From the NCBI GenBank assembly GCA_036245525.1, contig BTPG01000005.1, positions 208,353,242 to 208,417,241 on the forward strand: a DNA stretch of 64,000 nt, in the 5' to 3' direction. The translations under genes and the position numbers were made by a program. The notes beneath the pieces were generated by a model. The model made no database searches, was not told the origin of the DNA, and was given only the letters and a program-made list of their open reading frames with translations. Source of the DNA: Semisulcospira habei (Eukaryota; Mollusca; Gastropoda; Semisulcospiridae). Shown piece after piece: positions 1 through 14,000 of the stretch (position 1 is the first letter of the stretch; every line of letters starts with the position of its first letter).

Positions 1-1335
1 GACACTGTGAGCAGGCAAGGCATGTGGCAGATCCTGGAGCGACTTGGCTGTCCCCCAAAGTTCCTCAACATGATTGTCCAGCTACACGAGGACCAGCAAG
101 GCCAGGTCAGACTCAACAATGACCTCTCAGAACCATTCCCTATTCTCAACGGCGTAAAGCAGGGCTGCGTGCTGGCACCGACCCTCTTCACCATCTTTTT
201 TAGCATGATGTTGAAGCAGGCCACAGCGGACCTCGATGATGACGATGCAGTGTACATCAGGTATCGTCTCGATGGCAGCCTGTTCAACCTCAGACGACTG
301 CAGGCCCACACGAAAACCCTAGACCAACTGATTCGTGAGCTGCTTTTTGCTGATGATGCTGCCCTCGTTGCACACACAGAGAGAGCCCTGCAGCGCATCA
401 CGTCTTGCTTCGCAGATGCTGCCCAGCTCTTTGGACTCGAGGTCAGTCTGAAAAAGACAGAGGTCCTCCATCAGCCGGCACCCAAGACAGTGTATCGCCC
501 TCCTCACATCACCATTGGCGAGTCTGAACTAAAGTCAGTGCACCAGTTTACTTACCTTGGCTGCATTATCACGTCGGACGCCAAGCTGGACAAGGAGCTT
601 GACAGCAGGCTGGCAAAAGCGAACAGTGCTTTCGGGCGACTTTTCAAGCGGGTGTGGCACAATCAACAGCTGAAAACAGGCACCAAGTTCAGCGTGTACA
701 GAGCTGTGGTCCTCACCACCCTGCTGTATGGTTCCGAGTCCTGGGCCCTCTACCGCAGCCAACTACGACTCCTCGAACGCTTCCACCAGCGCTGCCTGCG
801 TACCATCCTGGGCATTCACTGGAGTGACTATGTCACCAACGTCGAGGTCCTTGAACAGGCTGAAACTGTGAGCATCGAGGCTTTGCTGCTGCGGACACAG
901 CTCCGCTGGGCGGGGCATGTCTCCAGGATGGAGGATCATCGCCTACCAAAGATCACCCTGTTCGGCGAGCTTGCTACTGGACACCGTGACAGAGGGGCAC
1001 CAAAGAAGAGATACAAAGACTGTCTCAAGAAGTCGCTTAGTGCCTGCCAAATCGACCACCGCCAGTGGTCTTCGCTTGCTGCGGACCGTGACACCTGGCG
1101 CTCCACCATTTACAAGGCAGCTGTCTCCTTTGAGGACTCTCACAGAGCTAGCCTTAAGGACAAGCGGCTCAGGAGAAAAAACAGAGATGCCGCAGCTCAG
1201 AACCCTGGCCAGACCTTCCCCTGCAGTCACTGCGGTCGAACCTGCCTGTCTCGGATTGGCCTCCGCAGCCACGAACAAGCCTGCAGACGTCGTGGGCAAC
1301 TCCTATAAAATCTTCGTTCGCGAAGTCAAGCCAAG
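1..1335 (+). mobile_element. Non-LTR retrotransposon (LINE), 3' part with reverse transcriptase
   Basis: The window opens inside a LINE whose reading frame runs from the edge to a stop at 1306-1308 and whose short 3' tail ends near 1335, without a poly(A) tract. A 5'-truncated relative at 19922-20182 stops at the same 3' sequence, which supports this boundary. The 5' part, including any endonuclease, lies outside the window. One undetermined base (N) sits at 1339, just beyond the element. Confidence 0.85.
7..1308 (+). CDS. LINE reverse transcriptase with C-terminal zinc finger, 5'-truncated by window edge
   Basis: The 433-residue open frame encodes the palm and thumb of a LINE reverse transcriptase. 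Visible motifs are GVKQGCVLAPTLF at about residues 49-61 (motif B), LLFADDAALV at about 112-121 (motif C, catalytic aspartates) and FTYLGCII downstream (thumb entry). The C-terminus carries a Cys-Cys-His-Cys finger (CSHCGRTC...RIGLRSHEQAC), typical of several invertebrate LINE families. No internal stop or frameshift is seen, so the insertion may be young. The first in-window methionine is not the true start, because the frame is open to the edge. The exact LINE clade cannot be fixed without a phylogeny. It is a selfish element and not a host gene. Confidence 0.85.
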   Translation: MSRQGMWQILERLGCPPKFLNMIVQLHEDQQGQVRLNNDLSEPFPILNGVKQGCVLAPTLFTIFFSMMLKQATADLDDDDAVYIRYRLDGSLFNLRRLQAHTKTLDQLIRELLFADDAALVAHTERALQRITSCFADAAQLFGLEVSLKKTEVLHQPAPKTVYRPPHITIGESELKSVHQFTYLGCIITSDAKLDKELDSRLAKANSAFGRLFKRVWHNQQLKTGTKFSVYRAVVLTTLLYGSESWALYRSQLRLLERFHQRCLRTILGIHWSDYVTNVEVLEQAETVSIEALLLRTQLRWAGHVSRMEDHRLPKITLFGELATGHRDRGAPKKRYKDCLKKSLSACQIDHRQWSSLAADRDTWRSTIYKAAVSFEDSHRASLKDKRLRRKNRDAAAQNPGQTFPCSHCGRTCLSRIGLRSHEQACRRRGQLL

Positions 1336-1868
1336 AGANAATTGTGCGGGGGGAAAAAAACGTACAATGATATTTCAAACAAATGCTGTACGTTCTATGT
1401 AGACTGCAGAATGATACCTGGATTTGTTCCATCATGTCCAACGATGACTCTCTTCATCTTGCCCAGAGACACGGCCTCCAGTGTAAACTTGTCCGTCTGC
1501 AACACAGGGGCAAAAAATAATTATTTCCACTGAAGCTATTGTAACCAGAACCTTTCTGAACACTTGAAACATCTCACTGAATCACAGAAAAGAAATTTAA
1601 AATTTCTTTCCATGGGCTAACACATAGTGTGAGTATATAAATGTGGGTACCCTGGCATTACATCTGGCACAAATAAATACAGTGAACTTCGCCTATAACG
1701 CAATGCCAGGGGACCCACATTATTTGTCTTTATATCCAAAGTTTCTATACATGTGGTAATTTTGAAAAGTATGGATGGTACTGCAGAAAAAAATGTAGTT
1801 ATTTCCAACTTTTGATGTGTCCAACATTGTAATAAATGAAACTGACTGTAAAGATGTGACAAGTGTAC
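1336..1868. other. Non-coding stretch downstream of the LINE
   Basis: AT-rich sequence between the LINE and the last visible exon of the RP1-like gene. It contains the N at 1339 and a fragment near 1690-1740, but no recognisable exon. In gene terms it is the start of the intron after exon 5. Confidence 0.4.
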
Positions 1869-2020
1869 CTGTCCCTTTCTGAAGACTTTGTCTTTGCCAC
1901 TGGCATAAAGCTGCCTGACCCCTGTGTCACCACGGTCACCGTACACGGTCAGGTAGACATTGGCATCTGTCCCAGCATTCCATAGGTCTGCCGTCACCAC
2001 TGTTACCTCATACTTGATCA
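1869..2020 (-). CDS. RP1-like exon 5: N-terminal half of second PLAT domain
   Basis: The acceptor TGCTGTGCCAG joins in phase to VIKYEVTVVTADLWNAGTDA and NVYLTVYGDRGDTG, the start of a second PLAT repeat. The donor GGGACAG|GTACAC is phase 0. The expected second half, starting with a phase-0 exon, is not found between here and 1, so it must lie further left. Confidence 0.8.
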
Positions 2021-5000
2021 CTGGCACAGCAAAACAGTACATGCACATCTTTTAACCCATATGATACTGAGGCTAAAAGCTTCAAAATTGTACACCACGA
2101 TATGCAAGCTACATTATAGTACTTACAGATAAGTATACAGACCAATGGCTTTAGTTCAAGGGTGGTGCCAGAATAGCTTGGCGCCTAGAGGTGCCAAGCT
2201 ATTCTGGCACGACCCTTGAACTATTTTAGTCAAACTTATTTCACACACTGGTGTATTCCGAATGATTAGGGTTAACACATTAAACCCTGCTCTCATCTGA
2301 GAACTACAATAACAGTTCGGGAGAAAGAACAACCATGACAGTTCAAGAGAGCTGCCATACTACCGGTAATTTAGCTATACGCAATCCAAGTGGGACAATC
2401 TTTGGACATGCCTAATGTAATTAGCAGCCAATCCAAGTGGGACAATCTTTGGACATGCCTAATGTAATTAGCAGCCAGGAGTTCTAGATGCAAGCAGCAA
2501 AAAAGCAGCAAGCCAACCACCAACCCAACTACCCAGCAATTAACCCTTTTCATCCTGATACACCCATTGCTTCAAATAAATTTGACCATAGTTCAAGGAT
2601 GGTGTCAGAATAGCATGGTATCTGAGGCGCCACACTATTCAGGCACTGCCCTTGAACTAAAACTGCTGAACTAAAACTAATCTGTAATGTAACCTTTAAA
2701 GGAAAATACAGAATTTTTTGTTACAAATGAGCCTCAGGATGAAATGGGTTAACACAGTGAGTGTTAATGTCACCCCCCCCCCCCCCCCCCCCACACACAC
2801 ACCCCTGCTGAACCCCTCCCATTGGACAGTTATCCTTGAGAAGTACATTGCCAGTTCAGCACTGGTCAAACATGATAGTTCAAGGGTGGTGCCTTGAGCG
2901 ACAAGCTATTCTGGCACCACCCTTGAACTTTCATGGTCCATCAGTCACATGCTGTCACGATTCTGAGGTGAACGGATTAGACCACTCATCAGCCAAACCT
3001 ACTGCAAACAAAACGCCAGGCAGCCAAAATTTATTTGTGGTTAACCCTTTTAGTCCCAAGGTCCCATTTCTCACATTTTGGAGGTGTTGCCTAATGACTA
3101 TGCACCAGTTGTAGGACATGGATTGATTATGATAATTCAAGGGTAGTGCCAGATGAGCTTGGCGCCTGCAGGCGCCAAGCTCATCTGGCACTACCCTTGA
3201 ATTATCATGATCAACCCATCTCCTGCTGCTGGGTCCCGGGGCTGAAAGGTTTAACGTTATATCTGAAATTTGTTGTGAATGGAGTCGGGATCTCTGAAAC
3301 AGTGTTGTCCCACTTTTGTTCTTTACAACTTCATTATGAGTGCCGTTTACTCCATGTGTTACCTGGCAGATTTGGGTCCCCTTTGCGCACCACGGGCAAT
3401 TCCCGACAGATCTCCTCATCATCCTCCTCGCGAGCCAGCCATCGCTTGACCGGGAAGACCAGCTCCTCCCCTGTGTCCATATCTTGCATGCGCACCTCGT
3501 CACACAGCCAGCTGGGAAACTCGCCAGAGTTGTCATGTCCGATTCGGATTTTGTAGATTTCACCAATGCTGCCAACATTCAGCTGAAACAAGTGACACAT
3601 AAACACTGGCTTCTGAAAGTGTGCATCATCTTCCTCTGTTTTCTGTAGAAGTGTGCATGAAAGGCTAATATTTATCAGTTTCACTTTGAATCTCTGAGTT
3701 TACAGAAGTGCTCTAAAACCAACGAAATTTTAATAACCCTGGTGGAAGCCTTTGGCCCTGACATTTTTCATATTTAATTAACCCATAAAGCACTGACAAG
3801 CTATGACAGGATGCGGATCGACCATGATGGTTCACGGGTGATGTCAGAATAGCTTGGCACCTGTAGAACTTTTGATGCAGAGCTAAGAAGATACCTAAAA
3901 GAATGACAATTCATCCTCAGGATTTCATGAGTTAACCTCAAAAGTCACGTTTTATTTGTCATTACATCCACACACAAAAAGCCCCAACCAAACTCCAAGA
4001 TCTTGGGTAAAATTTTCTTTAACCCTTTTAGCCTCAGGACCCTACAGCAGGAGATGGATTGATCATGATAATTCAAGGATAGTGCCAGATGAGCTTGGCG
4101 CCTGAAGGCGCAAAGCTCATCTGGCACTACCCTTGAATTATCATGATCAATCCATCTCCTGCAATTGGTACACAGTCGTTAGGCAACACCTCCAAAATTT
4201 GAGAAATGGGACCTTGGGGTTAAAAGCATTAAGATACAGTGTACTTGTTACTGGAAAGAATTGTTTTCCTTGGCTCAAAGCTGTCATTCCCTAACCACAA
4301 TCAAAGACTGAATACCTAGTTCCCACCTCCAATTGAGTTAACAGATAAACATGAAGACAGCAAGGCAAACCACGGTTATAAATTCTGAGCACCCACCAGC
4401 TACAGGGGCTCATGAGGATTTATGCCCCTTGAAGTTGAGGACCGTTTGAAGCGGGAGTGACGACAAAGAGCCTGTCAGCGATTTACAGCTTTAAAAGCCA
4501 TTCCCACACTTGACTGTAAGATATTGCTAAGCGCTGGGTGACTGGTTCAGTGGCAGTAAATTGCCCTGACAAATAATGCGCTAGCTTTATCACACATACC
4601 TTTGCCTCTCCGCAAAAACAAATTTGATAAGAATTTGGGACAATCTTTTTGTTTTGTGCCACCTACTGAAATAGCATAAAGCTGCAAATTAATTTTTACT
4701 GGATAAATGCTTTCACTGGATGCTGCATTCTTCATGATTACATTAGAAAAGTGTCCTTAACTCTGCTGCCTTCTTCGTGATTAAATTAGAAAAGTGTCCT
4801 TAACTCTTTGGCTGTCAGCAAGAGTTTTGTCATGATGATTCCTGTAGGATTCATCTCAACAAAATCTGCTACCGACAGCCAAAGGGTTAAAAATTTAATT
4901 TCAGATAAGTATGAAAGTGAGTCATTTCAATAAGGAAAGAGGATTACATATACTATACTGTGACACAACTGCAGACACACAGCAGTAGACACCACCCACA

Positions 5001-8000
5001 CTGATAATTTTACAAGCTGAATAGATCAACTTTTTAACGCATGAGCAGATTTGATTGATGACAGGACACGTACACTACACTCTCTACTTGTCAGAAATAT
5101 AGTCTGAGATGAGATACAGCTGTTGATTTTGGAATAAGACAATGAGGGAAAGACAATCTACATTTAAACACATCACGAAGTCAGCCCTGAACTAACTCTA
5201 CAACAGAACAAGAAATGACCATACTTCAAGGCTGGTGCCAGAATAACTCGGCACTAAGAGGCAGCAAGTTATTCTGGCACTACCCTTGAAGAATCATGGG
5301 TCCTGTTTTTCCTGAACTGTCATTTCAAGGACCTTAGAGCATATCCCATATAATCCCCAAGGCCCAAAATTTTAGAAGTGTCACTTCACAACTGCATGTA
5401 TGTACCAGTTTCAAGATATCTGGCCATCATAATTTAAGGGTGGTCCGATGGCACCACTGTAATCTGGCACTACCTATGGCCCCTTGAAGCTGTGGTTTCA
5501 GGTAACTTTCGATATTTATTGCCAATAGAAGTGCCGAAATGCTCTTTTTGTTATTTTCTGGCTCAAATAAATAACCTACACTCCCACCACACCCCCTCTT
5601 TTCAATTCCAGCCCCTTTTAGTTTAATGTCAAAAAAAAAGCCACCAAACGTTTTTCTCTGTCACTGTGTGTTTAACCACTGAATCCATTCAGCCCTGACA
5701 CGACAAGATAAATTATGGACTGACTGTGATAGTTCAAGGGTGGTGCCAGAACAGCTTAGCGCACAGCACCAAGCTGTTCTGGCACCACCTTTGAACTATC
5801 ATGGTTTGTTTGTGTCCTGAACTGTAATGCAGTCACTTGTACAACCTTTGAACTATCATGGTTTGTTTGTGTCCTGAACTGTAATGCAGTCACTTGTACA
5901 ACCTTTGAACTATCATGGTTTGTTTGTGTCCTGAACTGTAATGCAGTCACTTGTACAACCTTTGAACTATCATGGTTTGTTTGTGTCCTGAACTGTAATG
6001 CAGTCACTTGTACAAACTTTGAACTATCATAGTCGATTTACATGTACCCTCGCGAACTGTAACCAGTCCCTAGAAGACAACTCCTAATTGGAGGAATTTT
6101 GAGATTAGGGGCTGATGTGTTTAGGAGACCCAATGCACTCCTTTTACAGCTGAGGAAGGCCAAGCCCTTAATTACTTGTCAGTGCTCAATACCTCTTTTG
6201 TCAGTGGCCAATACCCCTTTTCTCAGCTACTATCTCTATAGGCGCTCTGTCTAAAATCACTGTACTGTAGAATCAGAGACTGATTACCTGCTGACCTGGT
6301 GAATACCGAAGTCCTACTCTGCCTGAGAAATGTGTTCATTTAACCCATTACATCGAGGGTGATTTTGTAACATTTACTTATTGTCCTATGAAGGCTACAT
6401 TACAGATTATAATAATAATAATAATACCGTTATTATATAGGCGCTTTTTCTCAATTTTGGGGAAATCGACTCAAAGCGCCGCGCCTGAAACCCAACACAC
6501 ACACTCACGAAACAGACACGGATTTACGCCATTTAAGACAAACACAGTACAAGACAAACGAAGGGCCAGTCAGCTACTGAAGTTACAGAGATTTTTGATC
6601 GCTTGTATTTGAAATTTGTAAAGTGGCCTGAGACCGGTACCAAAGATTAGGAGGTAGATCAACTGTTTTAGTTCAAGGGTGGTGCCTGAGGCGCCAAACT
6701 ATTCTGGCACCAGCCTTAACTATCAGTCAAATTTATTTTAAGCAATGGTTGTATCAAGATGAAAAGGGTTCAATGAGCAGGCCAGCAAGTGACACAATGC
6801 CATATGAATCTGAATATCTGCAGCGGCTCATGAGAATCTGCTCCTCTTGAGAATAGTTTGCAAACTGACTGAGGGAGTGTATAAAGCAACCACATGTGCC
6901 TCCATGGTAATTCTATACAAAAGGGCTGAAATCTCAAACACTACGCGCCTCTTTCTATTCCAGGCAGCAAACAAGCCTTCAAAGAAAGTCAATAATATGT
7001 GGCTGTGCATAAAAATTTACTGCAGAACAGACAGCTCTCGTTTGTGTGAAACCTGTGCTTACCCTCCAGTGAGAGACTTCCAATTCAATACCGCATTTGT
7101 AATAGAAATCACATCATGCACAGGCACCCAAGCCAGCAAACATTCAATCAGATCAATAGAGAGTCTTGAAATGACAGCATTAAAAACCTGACAAGCTTTT
7201 TTAGACCTGTCTATATTGCGTCTAATATGTGTGCTGGTCTGTGATTTTGTACCTTAAGCCTTGTGGCATAACGTCCAAAATCACAGACCAGCACTTTCAT
7301 CAGCAATGAAATGACAAGCAATGAAGATCTTCAAAAACAGAATGTAATGTAAAAGGAATGACGTAGCATGACATTTAGTGAAAACACTGTCAACCAAACA
7401 GGTGTCTATGACAGTACTGTGTGTTCAGTTAAGACTCAAGCCCATGACCGAAGAATCTGCCCACATGCTCAAATGTCTTGCGAATAGATTCTTCCCAACT
7501 TTTGATATTAGTGAAGCATACAATGTATCTAGTACTACAAAGTTGTAAAGCTGTGAATATGTATTCCCTATTCCCAGTAAGCACAGGGTTACACAACATC
7601 AAAAGAAAACAAACTGTTATACAAAAAAAGCAAAAAAACACTCAAAAACAGACTTTGCAACACTTATGTATACTTCTTGTTAGTAAGACTTGGCCACTCA
7701 TTGTTCAATACTGGTGCAGGAAATCTGCAACTCTGTTAGTATTTAACTGTGAGAAAAATGATGGTCTTACACAAGACAGTCCTTCAAAGGGCAACTTGAA
7801 AATTTGAGGATTTCAGTCCTGGGGCAGAATGTGTTAACTCTTTGACTACTAATAGCACTATAAGTAATTGCACCGCAATGTGCACCATGCCTCTAAGTAA
7901 CTTTTGAAGTGTGTTTGGAAAATATCCAAAATACCTTCTTTAGAAAAAAAAAAGAAGGTGAAATGCAAATAGAATTACTTGAATTTTTGTGAAGTAAAAT

Positions 8001-11000
8001 TGTTTTTTTCTGTTCTACGTTTGTTTCCATGAAGAAGGAACTTTGATCCGAAATGTCGTTCATTGTATCTAATTTAAAGGGTTTTCAACCTTATTTTCTG
8101 TTTTCCTTTCACATGAAACCCTAGCGGCAACAGTTTTACTACATTAGGATTGTACACTTAATAATGTGAATATAGTACTGACAATGTCAATGCACCGTAC
8201 ATTTGCTTACTTTATTTTCAGTCGGTTTGTTTGTATGTTCAATAAAGCTGTGTGCATTTTCTACCAGAAAGAAAACTGAGGCCCATTAAGAATATGAGGC
8301 TGTACACTAATCAAAGAAAAAACACACCAAAAAAAATCTTCTTACCAATTTGATGTTAACCCTCCTAACCCCATGGCCACATTTTCAAACTTTTGAAGGC
8401 CTTGTAGGAGATAGATTTATCATGATAATTCAAGGGTAGTGCCAGATGAGCTTGGCGCCTGAAGGCGTCAAGCTCATCTGGCACTACCCTTGAATTATCA
8501 TGATCAATCCATCTCCTGCTGCTGGGTCTAAATGGGTTAAGCTTGTGTCTAAAGCATGCTAAATGTCAACAACGGCAAATACACATGCAAACAACCTTGG
8601 AAGAGATTCAAGACTCTTCTAAAATGGTCATTTCATCCTCCGATTCTTTGAACGTCTGAGTTCTCATTTCACTAGGCTGTTGGATTTCTAAGAAGTACCC
8701 AACGGAGAAAGAAACACGCTTAGAAAAGACGGGTACAACACAATTATTTGTTTGTTTGTCTATTTTGACAAAGGGTATTTACCCTAAATATTAATAAATT
8801 GTGTTGTACCCGTCTTTTCTAAGCGTGTTTCTTTCTCCGTTGGGTACTTCTTTGCATTTTACACGCTTGGCAGTCACCTTTTTGGTCTGGATTGTTGGAT
8901 TTCTGATTTAGCAATGGCTTTCGATCAGCGCTTCTCAAAATAACACTAGCAATTTGTTATCTTCAGAGCCTACCTTGCAAGAAACTTCCTCTAATAATCA
9001 AGTGCATCTGCCATGCTGCTGCAAAATTACAGTGACTGAAGCAACTTATGAACAGGAAGTTCGTTCACAATAGATGGGTGGGACTGGAAAAAAAAGTTGA
9101 ATCCTGAAGTGAGGGTCTTGGGGCATTTTTAGGTGGAATTTTTTTTTGTTTTGTTTTTTTGTTCCGGAAGTTCGGCTGTAGCTGGAAAAGTTCCACCCAT
9201 GACATTAGGTCATGGCGCACATGTCCTTTAACAGCGTTCCATTGCTAGTTATACATTAAAAATACCCAAGCGCGTGCACTCCTCGCGCTGGGACCATACG
9301 GCGTTGAGGCGCGTCCCCTGGGTGGTGGATAGGGGGTCCCTCGTGAGAGGGGTGCACCGAATGAAATAAGGTGCCGTGAACCAACATGGTCTAAGGGAAG
9401 GTGACCCCGACAGAAAACCCCTGGTCCTCCTAGTAAGGGGGTTGGGCGTGGGGGTAGCTTCCCCACCCTGCAAAAAAGGAAATAGCTACAAAAACGCCGA
9501 CGAAAAGACTAACAGTAATTCCTTTCCTGGAGGAGGAAGGTTCTTCTACTAGAAGACTTATGACGTCCTGTGGTGAAAGCCGGAAGTCTTCGGAAGCCAC
9601 AGGACCGAGCCGCCTCTCTCTATCCAGGGATACAACCATGGGCACATGGAACGTCAAGACCATGTACCAGAGCGGCAAGGCCGCCCAGATAGCAGCGGAA
9701 ATGCAAAAGTACAACCTTTCCCTGCTAGGCATCAGTGAAGCCAGATGGACGCAGTCTGGCCAGAAAAGGCTGTTAAGTGGGGAGATGGTTCTGTATTCAG
9801 GTCATGAAGAGGAGAATGCCCCCCATACAGAAGGAGTAGCACTCATGCTGTCACCAGTGGCACAGAGAGCGCTGATGGGCTGGGAACCTCTTGGGCCAAG
9901 AATTATAACAGCAGCCTTTAGAACCAAGAAAAAGCTCAAGCTGAACGTCATCCAGTGTTATGCGCCCACCAATGACAGTGACGAGGAAGAGAAACAAGAG
10001 TTCTACGACCGACTCCAGAGTGCCGTGGACAAATGTGCGGAGCGAGACATCACCATCGTCATGGGCGTTTTTAATGCCAAAATAGGGGAGGACAACACCG
10101 GATACGAAGAGGTGATGGGGAGACAGGGACTAGGCTCGGAGATGAGTGAGAACGGGGAGAGGTTTGTAGACTTTTGTGCTCTAAACCGACTTGTCATTGG
10201 AGGCAGCATCTTCCCACACAGAAGAATACACAAAGCAACTTGGGTCTCACCTGACCATACAACAGAGAACCAAATAGACCATATCTGCATTAGCAAGAAA
10301 TTTAGAAGATCCCTTCAAGATGTTCGAGTGAGGAGGGGAGCAGATGTCGCCTCAGACCACCATCTGCTTACCTTAAGAATGAAGCTCAAGCTAAAGAAAA
10401 GCCGCACAGAGACAACAAGAAGACAGCGCTATAATGTAGGCCTCCTGAGAGAAACTGGAGTTAGAGAAGAGTTCAAACTGGTGCTGTCCAACCGGTTTCA
10501 AGCGCTACAGGAGCTAGTAAATGAAGAGGAGGCGGTCACCACAGAGCAGCAGTGGAAGGCAGTTAGAGAGGCGCTGAACTCGACCTGCAAAGACACTGTA
10601 GGGTTCAGGAAACACCATCACAAGGACTGGCTGTCGGCACAGACCTTGAAGAAGATAAAAACGAGGAAGCAGAAGAAAGCAGCGGTCAACAACAGTCGCA
10701 CGAGAGCAGCCAAAGTAAGGGCACAGGGGGAATACTCGGAAGCCAACCGCGAGGTGAAGAGGAGTATCAGGGCAGACAAGAGGGCCTACACAGACAGCCT
10801 GGCAGCAGAGGCAGAAAAGGCAGCAGGCAGCGGCAACATGAAACAGCTCTACGACATTACCAGAAGATTGTCGGGTAAGTATGGCCATACAGAAAGACCA
10901 GTAAAAGACAAAGAAGGCAAGCCTATTGCAGACAGAGCAGACCAACTCGACAGATGGGCCGAGTATTTTGAAGAGTTACTGAACAGACCTAGCCCACCCG

Positions 11001-14000
11001 ACCCCCCCCGACATCCAGCCGGCAGAGACCGACCTACCCATCAGCTGTGACAGACCCAGCCGGGAAGAGATCAGAAAAGCAGTGGCATTTTTGAAGAATG
11101 GCAGAGCAGCAGGGCCAGATGGCATCCCAGCGGAGTCTCTGAAAGCAGACCTAGAGACAACAGTTGAGATGCTGTACCCACTGTTTGGAAAGATCTGGGA
11201 AGAGGAGGTGATGCCAGCTGACTGGAAGGAGGGGTACCTAATCAAGCTTCCCAAGAAAGGCGACCTCAGCAAGTGTTCCAACTACAGAGGAATCACCTTG
11301 CTGTCAGTACCAGGAAAGGTCTTCAACAGGATCATCCTAGAGAGAATGAAGAGCTCCGTTGACCCCCAGCTGAGAGACCAGCAAGCAGGATTCAGGAAGA
11401 ACCGATCATGTACAGACCAGATCGCCACTCTCCGCATCATCGTGGAACAGTCTCTGGAGTGGAGCTCCCCGCTGTACGTCAACTTTGTGGATTATGAGAA
11501 AGCATTTGACAGCGTGGACTGAGAGACTCTGTGGAAACTCCTACGACACTACGGTGTACCCACAAAGCTCGTCCGCCTGATCAAGAGCAGCTATGATGGC
11601 ATGACATGTCGCGTGATCCACGAAGGGCAGTTCACCAGAGAGCTCCAGGTCAGAACTGGTGTCAGGCAGGGGTGTCTGCTGTCTCCGTTCCTCTTCCTAC
11701 TGGCCATAGACTGGGTCATGAAGATGACCACAGAGCACAGACGAAGTGGAATACAGTGGACACTGTGGACACAGCTTGACAACCTCGATTTTGCAGACGA
11801 CTTGGCATTACTGTCCCACACTCATCAACAAATGCAGGACAAGACCACGAGGCTTGCTGACATCTCGTCCCAAGTGGGCCTCACCATTCACAAACAGAAA
11901 ACAAAGACAATGAGGCTGAACGCAACCAGGGAAGAACCAGTCTTGCTTGCTGGCACCCCGTTGGAGGAGGTGGCGTCCTTCACCTATCTCGGGAGCATCA
12001 TAGACAAAAAAGGCGGCACTGATGCAGATGTCAGAGCACGAATCGGTAAAGCCAGAGCAGCCTTTCTCCAGTTGAAAAAAGTGTGGAGTTCCAGAGAGCT
12101 GTCACAACACACCAAAGTCCGGATTTTCAACTCCAATGTAAAAGCAGTTCTCCTATATGGAGCAGAGACATGGAGATTGACAAAAACCACAGTCAACAGA
12201 GTACAGACCTTCATGAACAGTTGCCTTAGAAGAATTTTAAAAATCCACTGGCCAGAGAAGATCAGCAACGTCAGACTCTGGGAGAGAACAGAGCAGATAA
12301 CAGCAGAGAATGAAATTGGGCGAAGAAGATGGGGATGGATCGGTCACAGTCTGAGAAAGCCAGCTTCCAGTATCACTAGGCAGGCATTGTCATGGAACCC
12401 CCAGGGAAAGAGGAAAAGAGGTAGGCCGAGAAACTCCTGGCGTCGAGACCTCCAAGCAGACATCAAGAGACTGGGAACCACCTGGAGTAGAATCGAAGGA
12501 GAAGCACAGGACAGGAGTTGCTGGAGGTCTCTCATCGACGGCCTATACCCGGGTAGGGGTGACAGGCGTAAGTAAGTAAGCGCGTGCACTATATGTTGGC
12601 GGCGTGTTACAAGGGAAACACGCTAGGGACGGACTCTGCCGCCCGTAGTAAGTAAAGAGCTATGGCTTCTCTTGAGAAAGCATTTGTCCTTGCGACCATC
12701 CCTCCTCCCACTCCCCACCCCCCTCCAGGTTCTACTGCACAGCAAACTTGGCATATGACAAAATGCCAGGGACCCAAATTTATTTGTTAACGGAACCCTT
12801 TTAGTTTTACCTCCAAGGTCCCATTTCTCAAATTTTGGAGGTGTTGCCTAAAGACCATGTACCATTTGCAGGAGATGGCTTGACCATGATAATTCAAGGG
12901 TAGTGCCAGATTAGCTTGGTGCCTGAAGGCGCCAAGCTAATCTGGCACTACCCTTGAATTATCATGGTCAAGCCATCTCCTGCTGTAGGGATCCGGGGCT
13001 TAAAGGGTTACCACATTTTGTTATTCATATAAATAAAGTACTTTGTACAGAAAACGAGTTAGTCCAGTATTCTGAATCTGAACTTTGTTGTATATGCGAC
13101 CTTGATATAAATAAACATACATACATGTAACTCGTTTACTTGCAGTGAAGGGAATAAGAAAACTGGGCATGGGTTTCAGAATGGGGTTTTGCATTCTCTA
13201 CTCACATCAAACTCATCAATGTGTCCGCTCTGAAAGTGCTGTCCATCCCCATAGCCAAGCGGCAGTGGGGTGGTGCTGCCTTTGTGGCCGTACACCGTGA
13301 TTGTCACCTGGGCCGTGGTGCCCGCTGTCGACAGCTCGTTGGTCGTCACCCACACTTTCCACTGCCCCCCTGCAAGACAGAAATGGTAAAATAAAGTTAA
13401 CTATTTACTGCCCCATAAAAAGGTTATTTGCCCCATAGATTCCCGTCATTAACGCCCTTGTGCAAGCATCCGTCATTACTATACTGTGAACAGCAATGGT
13501 GGTACCATGCACAAAGGGGTTTAAACAAAATGGTGGTGTATGTGAGTAAAAACTGATTCCTGCAGCAATCACCTTGACAATAAGTGACAGCAACATGCGA
13601 AGAGTTAAACAGGGCAATATTATAGCACACCACCGTAACAGCAGCCTTTGCCTTACATGGCTGCAGTGGTAATTTTTTACACCTGCCGATAGCTTGGCAC
13701 AAGCTTTTAACTCTAGCACTGAAACGATATCTGGTGCCAAGCTATCAACAGATTATGCCTTTTAGCCCTGGGTCCCTACAGCAGGAGATGGTTTGACCAT
13801 GATAATGCAAGGGTAGTGCCAGATTAGCTTGGCGCCTTCAGGCGCCAAGCTAATCTGGCACTACCCTTGAATTATCATGATCCATCCATCTGATACAACT
13901 GGTACACAGTCATTAGGCAACACCTCCAAAATTTGAGAAATGGGACCTTGGGGCTAAAAGGGTTATGCAAGTTTGTGGCCACTTTGCACTATGCATCCAC

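Noticed and set aside
5756..6007. 83-residue repeat protein on the minus strand
   Set aside because: It is the read-through of the 57-bp tandem array derived from a palindromic element.
9245..9732. Minus-strand frames at the RTE 5' ends (also 47746-48227)
   Set aside because: They occur identically in both RTE copies because they are antisense of the element's 5' region, with no independent support.
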